From Bacteroidales bacterium (GTDB lineage: Bacteria; Bacteroidota; Bacteroidia; Bacteroidales; Marinilabiliaceae), in contig SUWW01000002.1 in NCBI GenBank assembly GCA_015061285.1, positions 240,176-304,175 of the forward strand: a DNA stretch of 64,000 nucleotides, read 5' to 3'. This document shows positions 52,958 to 61,089 of this stretch, one piece after another (positions within the stretch are counted from its first letter, which is position 1; each line of letters begins with the position of its first letter). The notes beneath the pieces are model-generated. The model was not told the origin of the DNA. It was given only the letters and a program-made list of their open reading frames with translations, and made no database searches. Both the position numbers and the translations under genes were made by a program.

Positions 52958-55396
52958 ATGAAGTTTCTAACTACAATACTACTATTCTTACTAATAGTAA
53001 CAAATGCTGTTGCAGCTGATTTTGTTTGGTATAACGGCACCAAAGCGGTGGATTATCAACTGATGACCAAGACTTCGCCTGTTGTAGAAATTGCGTTGGA
53101 TATGTTTTCGAGCGACATAGAAGCGGTGACAGGCAAACGCGCCACTCAGTCCAAACGCAATGCCACAATTCGTATCTGGCAAATGGACAAAATGTCGGCG
53201 GCAGAACAAAAAAAACTGCAACTTAGTCACGACGTATTGAACTCGTTCGATGCATTCTACATACGTATAAACAACAATGCCATAGAGATTTACGGCAACA
53301 ATGGACGCGGTGTAGCATACGGCATTTTGGAACTCTCGCGCATGGCTGGTGTCTCGCCTTGGATTTGGTGGGGCGATGCCGAGCCTGAGCATAAAGACAG
53401 CCTCACGCTTTCCGCTGATTTTCAGACGTTTCAAGCGCCATCGGTGAAGTATCGCGGCATATTTATAAACGACGAAGATTGGAGTTCGCGCGTGTGGTCC
53501 GAGAAGAATATCGAACATGGCACCGCCTTTGGTCCTACCACCTATAAGCTTTATTATAAGCTACTTCTGCGACTGCGCGCCAACACACTTTGGCCTGCTA
53601 TGCACCCAGGAACAGTGGCATTTTTCGCCTACGAAGGCAATAGAGCTGCAGCCGACAGTTTTAGTATAGTTATAGGAACATCGCACTGCGAACCGATGCT
53701 CCGCAACAACGTTGGCGAATGGGATTTCAAGCAGCGCGGCGACTTCAACTACATAAGCAACCAAGCATCAGTTGATAACTATTGGCGCGAACGTGTAGTA
53801 GAGACTCGCAACGGCGAATACATATATACACTTGGTATGCGTGGCATTCACGACGATTCTATGGAAGGCGTAAATACGCTCGACGAGAAGACTGCAGCGC
53901 TTCAAAAAGTAATTGACAATCAGCGTAATATACTCAGTAAAGAGGTGACAAAAAATGTTGAGCGATTGCCGCAGATTTTTGTGCCATACAAAGAGGTTTT
54001 GCTGATTATGGAAAATGGGCTGAAAGTGCCTGAAGATGTTACACTTATGTGGTGCGACGATAATTACGGCTACTTAACTCGCCTCAGCAACGACGAGCAA
54101 CGCAAACGCAGCGGCGAATCGGGCGTATATTATCACCTTAGCTACTGGGGCCGACCACACGACTACCTTTGGCTCACCACCACTCAGCCTGGCTTGCTCT
54201 ACCACGAGATGCGCACCGCCTACGACCACGGCGCTAAACGCATTTGGATTGTAAACGTTCACGATGTTCGTGCTGCGGCCTATCAGATGGAACTTTTCCT
54301 TGATATGGCGTGGAATGTGAACTGTGTAAACGAGAAAACACTCTCGACGCACATGCAAAATTGGTATACACGAGAATTTGGCAGTCAAAATGCTAAAGAT
54401 ATTGTTCCAATCATGCGTGAATACTACCGCCTAACGGCAATTCGCAAACCAGAATTTATGGGATGGAATCAAGTGGAACTTAGTAAAACAACATTTGATA
54501 GAGGACTCTCACCTGTGCGCAATACTGAATTTACTGATGCTTTTGGTGGCGAAACAGAACGATACATTGCTGAATACAAGGCAATTGCCGATGAAGCATT
54601 TCGTATTGCTAAAAACACTGATAATAATAACTACGATAAATTCTTCGCATTCGTAAAATACCCTATAAATAGCGCAGCGTTGATGGCCGAAAAGATGCTC
54701 TATGCTCAGAAAGCTCGGCAGACTGAGGGCGAAGAAAGGGATTACTATTCCACTAAAAGCCTTGCTGCTTACAATCACATTCAATTTTTAACCACACACT
54801 ACAACGAAGGACTATCTGGCGGCAAATGGAACGGCTTGATGTGCAGTGCACCTCGCGACTTGTTCACCTTCTACCCTCCTCTATTGCCTTCGCTTCAAGT
54901 GAATTACAATTACAATAATGGCGATACAGCTTTCGGCAAACCGACCGAAAATTTCATCGCTCGTAATGCATCTTCATTCAACGCATCGCAAGGCGGGATT
55001 TGCACTATAGATATGCTCGGTCATAGCATGTCGGCTGTTGCGGTAGACAAAAACGGTCATATAGATTTCGACTTCGAGACTGACAATAGTTACGAAAATG
55101 CACAATTATACGTAGCCGTCATACCTACGCAGCCAAACGACACGGGCGACATTCGTTTCTCCGTCGCCATCGACAATGGCGAGGAGCATATCATATCCAT
55201 AAAAGAGCCATTCCGTTCAGAACGCTGGAAGACTAACGTTCTCCGTGGTCAAGCTCTCCGCACTATCGACGTAAACATTCCTGCTGGAAAACACAAACTT
55301 ACCTTGCGCGCCTTGGACGACCACATAATTTTCGACCAATGGATGCTCGACGAGAAACGTGGTCGTAAGTTCTACGTAATACCAGTAAACAATTGA
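52958..55396 (+). CDS. Secreted glycoside hydrolase family 115 (xylan alpha-glucuronidase-like)
   Basis: This ~812-residue protein has a signal peptide (MKFLTTILLFLLIVTNAVAAD). GH115 features include YGILELSRMAGVSPWIWWGD, SVKYRGIFINDEDW, RLRANTLWPAMHPG, EDVTLMWCDDNYGYLTR and SYWGRPHDYLW. A C-terminal carbohydrate-binding-like beta-sandwich (about 660-812) follows. GH115 enzymes remove methyl-glucuronic acid side chains from xylan. It stands alone, between prsW and bioD, with no susCD pair. ATG 52958 begins the signal peptide; an earlier in-frame GTG-type start is rejected. Confidence 0.92.
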   Translation: MKFLTTILLFLLIVTNAVAADFVWYNGTKAVDYQLMTKTSPVVEIALDMFSSDIEAVTGKRATQSKRNATIRIWQMDKMSAAEQKKLQLSHDVLNSFDAFYIRINNNAIEIYGNNGRGVAYGILELSRMAGVSPWIWWGDAEPEHKDSLTLSADFQTFQAPSVKYRGIFINDEDWSSRVWSEKNIEHGTAFGPTTYKLYYKLLLRLRANTLWPAMHPGTVAFFAYEGNRAAADSFSIVIGTSHCEPMLRNNVGEWDFKQRGDFNYISNQASVDNYWRERVVETRNGEYIYTLGMRGIHDDSMEGVNTLDEKTAALQKVIDNQRNILSKEVTKNVERLPQIFVPYKEVLLIMENGLKVPEDVTLMWCDDNYGYLTRLSNDEQRKRSGESGVYYHLSYWGRPHDYLWLTTTQPGLLYHEMRTAYDHGAKRIWIVNVHDVRAAAYQMELFLDMAWNVNCVNEKTLSTHMQNWYTREFGSQNAKDIVPIMREYYRLTAIRKPEFMGWNQVELSKTTFDRGLSPVRNTEFTDAFGGETERYIAEYKAIADEAFRIAKNTDNNNYDKFFAFVKYPINSAALMAEKMLYAQKARQTEGEERDYYSTKSLAAYNHIQFLTTHYNEGLSGGKWNGLMCSAPRDLFTFYPPLLPSLQVNYNYNNGDTAFGKPTENFIARNASSFNASQGGICTIDMLGHSMSAVAVDKNGHIDFDFETDNSYENAQLYVAVIPTQPNDTGDIRFSVAIDNGEEHIISIKEPFRSERWKTNVLRGQALRTIDVNIPAGKHKLTLRALDDHIIFDQWMLDEKRGRKFYVIPVNN

Positions 55397-55411
55397 TTTT
55401 GTTATAGATAC

Positions 55412-55455
55412 AAAAAAAGATGGTAGCAAGAATTAGCTTGTTACCATCTTTTTTT
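55412..55455. terminator. Bidirectional terminator between GH115 and bioD
   Basis: A 19-base perfect-to-near-perfect stem (55412-55430 with 55437-55455) has A7 on its left and T7 on its right, so it can stop both convergent genes. Confidence 0.88.
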
Positions 55456-55510
55456 ATGTCATTTAGCCTACCTAACACATATGAAATACAGCATGTGTCG
55501 CAACTCTATA

Positions 55511-56179
55511 TTACAACTCCAATCCCCAAAAACTATCACTACTTCGAAAATCGACCATAGTAATATGAGGGAAAAGGCTAAGAGCAAACTTCTTTATTGT
55601 TGAGAAATTCTCACTTGCAACTGTAGGGTTGTCGTCTGGAAAGCGATTATAGACTATCACTCGTAGATCGGCATCGTGGTTTTTACAAGCCTCAATACTC
55701 ATAAAAGCCTGATTGATGCCACCAAATCTTGATGTAACGACCAAGATTAGAGGTAGACGTCGCGAAGCTACATAATCCACGGTGAGATACTCATCGTTGA
55801 GAGGCACCATAAGACCGCCTACACCTTCGACGAGCACCATGTGATAGCGAGAGAGCAGAAAACGTGTATCTCTATCAATTTTATCTACATCAACTTTTTT
55901 GCCTTCGAGTTTAGCTGCAAGTTGGGGCGTAGCTGCTGTTTTGAATAGATACGAGCATGTGCGTCCCTCTTTGTCTTCGGGCAATAAGCCTGTACCCATA
56001 GCACGTCGGTGTTCGATAAGATCGTCGGCAACTACCTCGCAACCCGTTTGAATAGGTTTTTGCGTAATCACCGACACACCTCTATGATGTATATACGAAG
56101 CTAAGTTGCTGGTTACGTATGTTTTACCGCAATTGGTATCTACTCCACTTATGAAATAGGCTCCGAAAGAGTGTTCCAT
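55511..56179 (-). CDS. bioD: Dethiobiotin synthase
   Basis: This 222-residue ATP-dependent carboxylase closes the ureido ring of dethiobiotin. The P-loop is seen in ISGVDTNCGKTYVTSN, the substrate lysine and loop in TQKPIQTGC, and Walker B-like VLVEGVGGLMVPLN. Other bio genes are absent from the window. It is followed upstream on the same strand by a coiled-coil protein gene 6 bp away, so cotranscription is likely. Confidence 0.94.
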   Translation of the reverse strand: MEHSFGAYFISGVDTNCGKTYVTSNLASYIHHRGVSVITQKPIQTGCEVVADDLIEHRRAMGTGLLPEDKEGRTCSYLFKTAATPQLAAKLEGKKVDVDKIDRDTRFLLSRYHMVLVEGVGGLMVPLNDEYLTVDYVASRRLPLILVVTSRFGGINQAFMSIEACKNHDADLRVIVYNRFPDDNPTVASENFSTIKKFALSLFPHITMVDFRSSDSFWGLEL

Positions 56180-56185
56180 AAGCCG

Positions 56186-56758
56186 TTAATCTTCAGGAGT
56201 TTGATAAGGGTCTATATATTCAGCAGTGTTGCCAGTAAGCTCCTCATACTTAGCCGAAACGGTTTTGTATTTTTCCTCAGCGGCTTTTACAGCAGCAGCG
56301 GTGGGCTTTTTCTGCGATTTTCCTTTAGCGATGTTGGCTTCACCCTTAGCTATATTCTTTTCCGCAGTGGCAATTTTTTTATCAATCGCTTTCATTTCGG
56401 CAGCCGAACGTTTGTCGAGAGCCTTAATGTCGTTTTGCGCTTGCTTCACAATGTCGGCATCTTTCTCTTTCAAGTAGCTATTATATCCTTTGCGTTCTTC
56501 TGCAAACTCTTTCGATTTGGTTTTGCGTTCGTCTTGAAGTTCCTGAATGGCAGCTTTGTTCTCTTCTATCATTCTGCTACCAACTTCAATTAGCGAGTCG
56601 GCTACGTATGCTTTGTGGTTTGCTGCTTCAAATTTCTTTTTAGCAGCTTCGTATGTTTGAGTAGCTTTTTCTTTAGCAATCTCTTCTTTGCTTTGCGCTT
56701 CTTGGGCAGCAGCTGATGTTCCTATAGCCAAAGCTGCCAATAAAATCAGATGTTTCAT
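56186..56758 (-). CDS. Secreted coiled-coil protein of unknown function
   Basis: This ~190-residue protein has a signal peptide (MKHLILLAALAIGTSAAAQ). The mature part is almost entirely Lys/Glu/Ala-rich helix (about 25-165), including the short internal repeat NIAKGEANIAKG. I do not recognise the family; similar periplasmic helical proteins occur widely in Bacteroidales. ATG 56758 begins the signal peptide; an upstream in-frame ATG (56845) would bury it. It lies between rex (22 bp upstream) and bioD on the same strand. Confidence 0.75.
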   Translation of the reverse strand: MKHLILLAALAIGTSAAAQEAQSKEEIAKEKATQTYEAAKKKFEAANHKAYVADSLIEVGSRMIEENKAAIQELQDERKTKSKEFAEERKGYNSYLKEKDADIVKQAQNDIKALDKRSAAEMKAIDKKIATAEKNIAKGEANIAKGKSQKKPTAAAVKAAEEKYKTVSAKYEELTGNTAEYIDPYQTPED

Positions 56759-56780
56759 ACTTATGAAGGTTTTTATGTTT

Positions 56781-57437
56781 CTATTTCGAATGTAATCTAT
56801 TGAATATGACCGCCAAATGAGCATACAACGGAGTGTTTTGAACAACTACATTGTTTGGTGCTTTTATACGTACAGCGGTAAAATTCCAAATGGCATCAAT
56901 ACCACCGTTGACCATAATGTCGGCTGTGGCTTGTGCCTGCTCCATAGGTACAGTAATTATGCCAATCCGTACGTTAGGCTTCTTCACTCGTTCAAAATCG
57001 TCGACATGGTAGATTTTTGTACCTCCTATATTCAGGCCTACTTTGTCGGGGTTGACATCGAAAGCAGCCTCTATACTAAAACCAAATTGAGCTAAACCAT
57101 GGTCGAGAAGAAGTGCCGTGCCAAGACTACCAGCTCCGAAGAGGTAGCCACAATCCATTGTATTGAAGCGTAGAAATGTTTCAAGTACTTCAATAAGCGA
57201 TTCTACTTCGTAGCCAACTCGGGTTTTCCCCATAATCTTGGTATACGACAAGTCTTTGGTCACTTGAGTAGGATCGATGCCCATATTATGGGCAATTTGT
57301 GTACTACTTACATATTTCAATCCTTCGCCTTTGGCCAATTTCAAGAAAGTTAGATAACATGGCATTCTTCGCAAAGCAGGCTCAGGCACAAGATTTTTGT
57401 TTATATCTTTATTATTTACACTATTGGGCATTTCCAT
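56781..57437 (-). CDS. rex: Redox-sensing transcriptional repressor Rex
   Basis: This 218-residue protein has an N-terminal winged helix (about 20-90: LRRMPCYLTFLKLAKGEG, VSSTQIAHNMGIDPTQVTKD). The Rossmann domain (YLFGAGSLGTALL) senses the NADH/NAD ratio. Rex represses fermentation and anaerobic energy genes until NADH rises. Its own promoter has a TATATTTG element. The acyl-CoA synthetase gene lies immediately upstream on the same strand but ends in its own terminator. Confidence 0.94.
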   Translation of the reverse strand: MEMPNSVNNKDINKNLVPEPALRRMPCYLTFLKLAKGEGLKYVSSTQIAHNMGIDPTQVTKDLSYTKIMGKTRVGYEVESLIEVLETFLRFNTMDCGYLFGAGSLGTALLLDHGLAQFGFSIEAAFDVNPDKVGLNIGGTKIYHVDDFERVKKPNVRIGIITVPMEQAQATADIMVNGGIDAIWNFTAVRIKAPNNVVVQNTPLYAHLAVIFNRLHSK

Positions 57438-57454
57438 TGCTAATATTCATAAAA

Positions 57455-57462
57455 CAAATATA
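57455..57462 (-). promoter_or_regulatory. TAnnTTTG promoter element for rex
   Basis: On the minus strand TATATTTG ends 17 bases before the rex ATG (57437). It is an exact consensus match. Confidence 0.45.
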
Positions 57463-57507
57463 CCTATGCTTACAAAACAAGCGAACGCTATTTTGGTAAA
57501 TAGCTAC

Positions 57508-57541
57508 AAAAAAACGCCTTGAATAGTCATTATTCAAGGCG
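57508..57541 (-). terminator. Terminator after the acyl-CoA synthetase gene
   Basis: On the minus strand CGCCTTGAATA pairs perfectly with TATTCAAGGCG around a 5-base loop and is followed by T7. Confidence 0.88.
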
Positions 57542-57565
57542 CTTTCATATTTATGTAGATATGTT

Positions 57566-59230
57566 CTATTTTACATTCTGCATGTCTTTATTACGTATTT
57601 CAACGCGTTTCACCTTGCCACTGATGGTTTTAGGCAATTCATCTACAAATTCAATTATTCGTGGATATTTATAAGGAGCTGTAACAGTCTTTACGTATTC
57701 CTGTATCTCCTTTACGAGAGTATCGTCGGCTTTAGCTTTGTATTCATTGGTTAGCACTATAGTTGCTTTCACAGCTTGACCTCGGATTTCGTCAGGAACG
57801 CCAGTAACTGCACATTCGAGCACTGCAGGATGCGTCATCAGGGCACTCTCTACTTCAAAAGGACCTATGCGATAACCGCTACTCTTTATAACATCGTCTT
57901 TGCGACCAACAAACCAGAAATAGCCATCTTCATCACATGTAGCAATATCGCCTGTGTGATAGTAATTGTCTACAATGGTCTCTTTAGTGAGCGCCTCGTT
58001 GCGGTAGTAGCATTTGAAAAGTCCGAGCACCTTTTTGCCATGCGTATTTATAACTATTTCGCCTTGCTCTCCCGCTTTGGCTATAGTGCCATCGGGTTTC
58101 ATGAGTGTTATGTCGTATTGTGGACCGACAACACCCATTGAACCAGGCTTGGGCTCTATCCATGGATAAGTAGCTATAGTAAGCGTAGTTTCCGTCTGTC
58201 CAAATCCCTCCATCATCTTTATGCCAGTCAAACGATACCACTCTTCATAGACGGCCGGATTGAGAGCTTCGCCTGCAATGGTGCAATATTTAAGCGAACT
58301 GATGTCGTAGCATGCGATGTTGGAGCGCAACATATAGCGGAATACGGTGGGAGGTGCACAAAACGAAGTTATTTTATACTTCTCAATCATCTTGAGTACA
58401 TCTTCGGCATGAAAACGATCGTAGTGATATACAAATACATTAGCACCTGCTATCCACTGACCATATAATTTACCCCACACAGCTTTTCCCCAACCTGTGT
58501 CGGCAAGCGTGAGGTGAAGCGATTCTTTATTTAGGTTGTGCCAATAACATCCTGTTACGATGTGAGCAAGAGGATAGGTGAAATCGTGTGCAACCATCTT
58601 TGGTTCGCCCGTAGTGCCAGAAGTAAAATACATAAGCGAAATATCATCGTTAGTATTTACAAAAGCTGGACGTACAAAAGGCTTTGCATTCTTAATGCCT
58701 GCTTGATAATCGTCGAAGCCGTCAGGCACGATAGGACCTGTAGAGACAACATGCTGAACAGAAGGCGACAACGCCAAAGCACCCTTTACGTGTTCGAGGA
58801 CTGGTTCATCACCACAAGCCACAATCATTTTTATTGATGCAGCATTGGTGCGGTAGACAATGTCATTTTCGGTTAGCAAATGAGTGGCAGGAATGGTTAC
58901 TGCTCCCAACTTATGCAATGCTATTATGGAGAACCAAAATTCTACGTTGCGTTTAAGTATGAGCATAACCATATCGCCTTTGCCAATGCCAAGCGAAGCA
59001 AAATATGATGCTGTTTTATCGGAATATTCTTTTATATCAGCGAAGGTATATTGACGCATATTACCATTGTCGTCGGTCCAAAGAAGAGCTTTACGCTCGG
59101 GTTCTATAGCAGCCCATTCATCGACAATGTCATATCCAAAATTGAAATTTTCGGGCACATTTACCCTAAAATTGCGCATAAAATCATCGTGAGATGTAAA
59201 TGCGACTTGCTTTACATATTTTTCAAGCAT
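57566..59230 (-). CDS. AMP-forming acyl-CoA synthetase (acetyl-/medium-chain type)
   Basis: This 554-residue ANL-family enzyme activates a carboxylic acid with ATP to an acyl-adenylate and then to the CoA ester. Motifs are the P-loop MYFTSGTTGEPKM, GFGQTETT, YHTGDIATCDEDGYFWFVGR, the hinge RKDDVIKSSGYRIGPFEVES, and the C-terminal catalytic Lys in LPKTISGKVKR. Length and sequence resemble the ACSM/acetyl-CoA synthetase branch. Likely substrates are short or branched fatty acids, but this cannot be settled from sequence. It has its own terminator. Confidence 0.92.
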   Translation of the reverse strand: MLEKYVKQVAFTSHDDFMRNFRVNVPENFNFGYDIVDEWAAIEPERKALLWTDDNGNMRQYTFADIKEYSDKTASYFASLGIGKGDMVMLILKRNVEFWFSIIALHKLGAVTIPATHLLTENDIVYRTNAASIKMIVACGDEPVLEHVKGALALSPSVQHVVSTGPIVPDGFDDYQAGIKNAKPFVRPAFVNTNDDISLMYFTSGTTGEPKMVAHDFTYPLAHIVTGCYWHNLNKESLHLTLADTGWGKAVWGKLYGQWIAGANVFVYHYDRFHAEDVLKMIEKYKITSFCAPPTVFRYMLRSNIACYDISSLKYCTIAGEALNPAVYEEWYRLTGIKMMEGFGQTETTLTIATYPWIEPKPGSMGVVGPQYDITLMKPDGTIAKAGEQGEIVINTHGKKVLGLFKCYYRNEALTKETIVDNYYHTGDIATCDEDGYFWFVGRKDDVIKSSGYRIGPFEVESALMTHPAVLECAVTGVPDEIRGQAVKATIVLTNEYKAKADDTLVKEIQEYVKTVTAPYKYPRIIEFVDELPKTISGKVKRVEIRNKDMQNVK

Positions 59231-59564
59231 AATTCACTATAAAAATCCAGCCGAAGTCATTATATCCCTTCTCGACATCGGCATTTACTGAGTCGGTGGC
59301 AAAAGTACTTATATAAATTCAAATACTCCTACATAGAAGTGTTTTTTATAGTTAAACGTTGCTATTGTTTCTGTTGTATACTCCCCTATACTAAGCCATG
59401 TGATATAGTTGACTTATTCTTATAATAGACCTCAACAGCTCGTTTCTTTCCCTCTATTTGGAATATTAGGAATTCTGCTGTTTCGTATTTCTCTTCGGTT
59501 TGCTATATATTATTACTTATATACTAGCTGATTAGTATTCGCAAGATTACAATCTCCCAGATTG
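59231..59564. other. Gap between the acyl-CoA synthetase and the Fic remnant
   Basis: Left half: probable promoter area of the synthetase gene (TACTTTTG on the minus strand at 59300-59307). Right half: a minus-strand stretch 59391-59502 stays open for about 36 codons and reads like coding sequence (EEKYETAEFLIFQIEGKKRA), without a start codon. It may be a gene fragment belonging to the decayed locus on its right. Confidence 0.35.
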
Positions 59565-60360
59565 TTAGATAATAGAATCTTCAACAAATTCCCAATAGCC
59601 ATTTCTTTTACCATTCACTCTACGTAGAATGTTCTTCTCTTGCAACGCTATGGTAATTGTTTTGACGGTTCGCTCTGACTTCCCAATTTCAGCAGCAATC
59701 TCTTTTTGGGTAGCAGATGGATTCTTTTGCACTATGCGAAGTAGAGCGACTTCTTCCAAAGTGCAATTTTTGCACTTTGGGGGTAGTTCTTCGCCAGCTT
59801 TTGCACTTTGAACTTCGTGATTTGCACTTTGGGATTTGGTTTCGTTCTCAACTTTGTTCCAATCAACGTGCATAATCCTGTTTCTAAGGTCATGTTCCTC
59901 TCCAAGCAACATACTGCGAAAGAATCTCTCCAAATACCCATTCGTTCTTCGTAATACTATAGTCACGAATGCGTCCTGCTATCTTGTAAATGCCATCAAA
60001 CAAGCGACGATGTATAGAAATCAACTGAACATGAGTAAATGAGAACGTCTTTTCCCCTATCAACTCCGTGATACGTGCAGCCACCTTGTCTGCCTCTTCC
60101 GTTCGGTCATTCTCGACAACCTTCCGTCCAGATGCATATTTGTAATATAAGTCAATAAGTTGCTTTGCTTCACTGATGCTGATGTCACCCTCGATATACC
60201 GTTTGGAAGTATCAAGCAGATATTCAGAAGTCTGAAGTCTATCAACCTGTTGAAGCCCAATAGCAACCTTCCAAGCTTCGCTACGCTCACGCTTCTGCGG
60301 TTCGTCTTGGCGAATGTATTCATTCAATCCAAGAATCGTATATTTCTGTTCGTCGCTCAT
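59565..60360 (-). pseudogene. Fic-family protein, pseudogene with catalytic core deleted
   Basis: The N-terminal part (60360 to about 59937) encodes a Fic N-terminal region ending in LISIHRRLFDGIYKIAGRIR and DYSITKNEWV. The C-terminal part, in another frame (about 59937 to 59565), resumes at YLERFFRSMLLGEEHDLRNR. It continues to a winged-helix tail (CTLEEVALLRIVQKNPSATQ, NGKRNGYWEF) typical of Fic/DOC proteins in Bacteroidetes. The segment that should lie between, with the HPFxxGNGRxxR AMP-transfer motif, is missing, and the two parts are out of frame. So one internal deletion with a frameshift explains the locus. An active Fic would AMPylate a target protein; this copy cannot. Confidence 0.8.
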
Positions 60361-60390
60361 ATGTCGTTATTATTAAATCATTGTTAGCAC

Positions 60391-61016
60391 CTACTTATAT
60401 GATTCTCGTAATTCCTTGTCACCAACACCAAACTCTCTTAACTGCCCGAACGGAGATTGTAGTTCTGGGATATTGTTTGATTTCTCTTTTATATCTACAA
60501 AACTTTTGTAAATTTCAAAGAATAATCTTATCATAGAAGAAGTCGTAGTTGCGAGTAACATTCGACTCTTTGATATATTGCTCCTTGGGCTTATACAGCA
60601 AAGCATCAAAAGCCTGCATGTCTTTCTTGATCGGTTTTAGCTTTACCTTTCGTTCATCCTCTTGATACTCATCTACCAAATAACGCTTGAAGATTTTCTC
60701 TACAAGTTTAGCATCTGTAGCTTCAATCAGTCCTTCCTTCTTAGCGATTTACCATCGCAATGAGCAATAACGAAACTGTAGTAATTCGCTGTTGACCATC
60801 AATGATGAACCTATCTTCTGTTCCTGACTGGATACTTGACACAATACTACCAAAGAAGTGACTCCTACGGTCACTATTATGCAGTTTCATCAAGTCTTGA
60901 AACAACTGTTCGCAGTTCTCTTCTTTCCAATCGTAGTTTCGCTGGTAAAGAGGAATGATGAAGCGTTTGTCTGACCCATCAAAGAACTTTATCAATGGTT
61001 GTGCATCACCTTTCAT
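60391..61016 (-). pseudogene. DUF262 (GmrSD-like) gene remnant, frameshifted and truncated
   Basis: From 61016 the frame encodes a DUF262 start (FIIPLYQRNYDWKEENCEQL, HFFGSIV, FIIDGQQRITTVSLLLIAM) and hits a stop near 60744. After a one-base shift the reading continues as KEGLIEATDAKLVEKIFKRY and KESNVTRNYDFFYDKIIL to a stop at 60517-60515. A third frame (60609-60391, RLFFEIYKSFVDIKEKSNNI) may carry a further piece. Intact DUF262 proteins act in modification-dependent restriction or other defence. This copy has at least one frameshift and lacks the C-terminal DUF1524 nuclease. Confidence 0.75.
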
Positions 61017-61089
61017 ATGCTCCTATCAATTATAATTCAAATTCTACTAAAAGTTTATTTAGAACAGAAGAAAAACTATCATACCATTC

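Noticed and set aside
59391..59502. Short minus-strand open stretch reading EEKYETAEFLIFQIEGKKRA
   Set aside because: No start codon, about 36 codons and no family match; possibly a fragment of the decayed locus, but too weak to call a gene.
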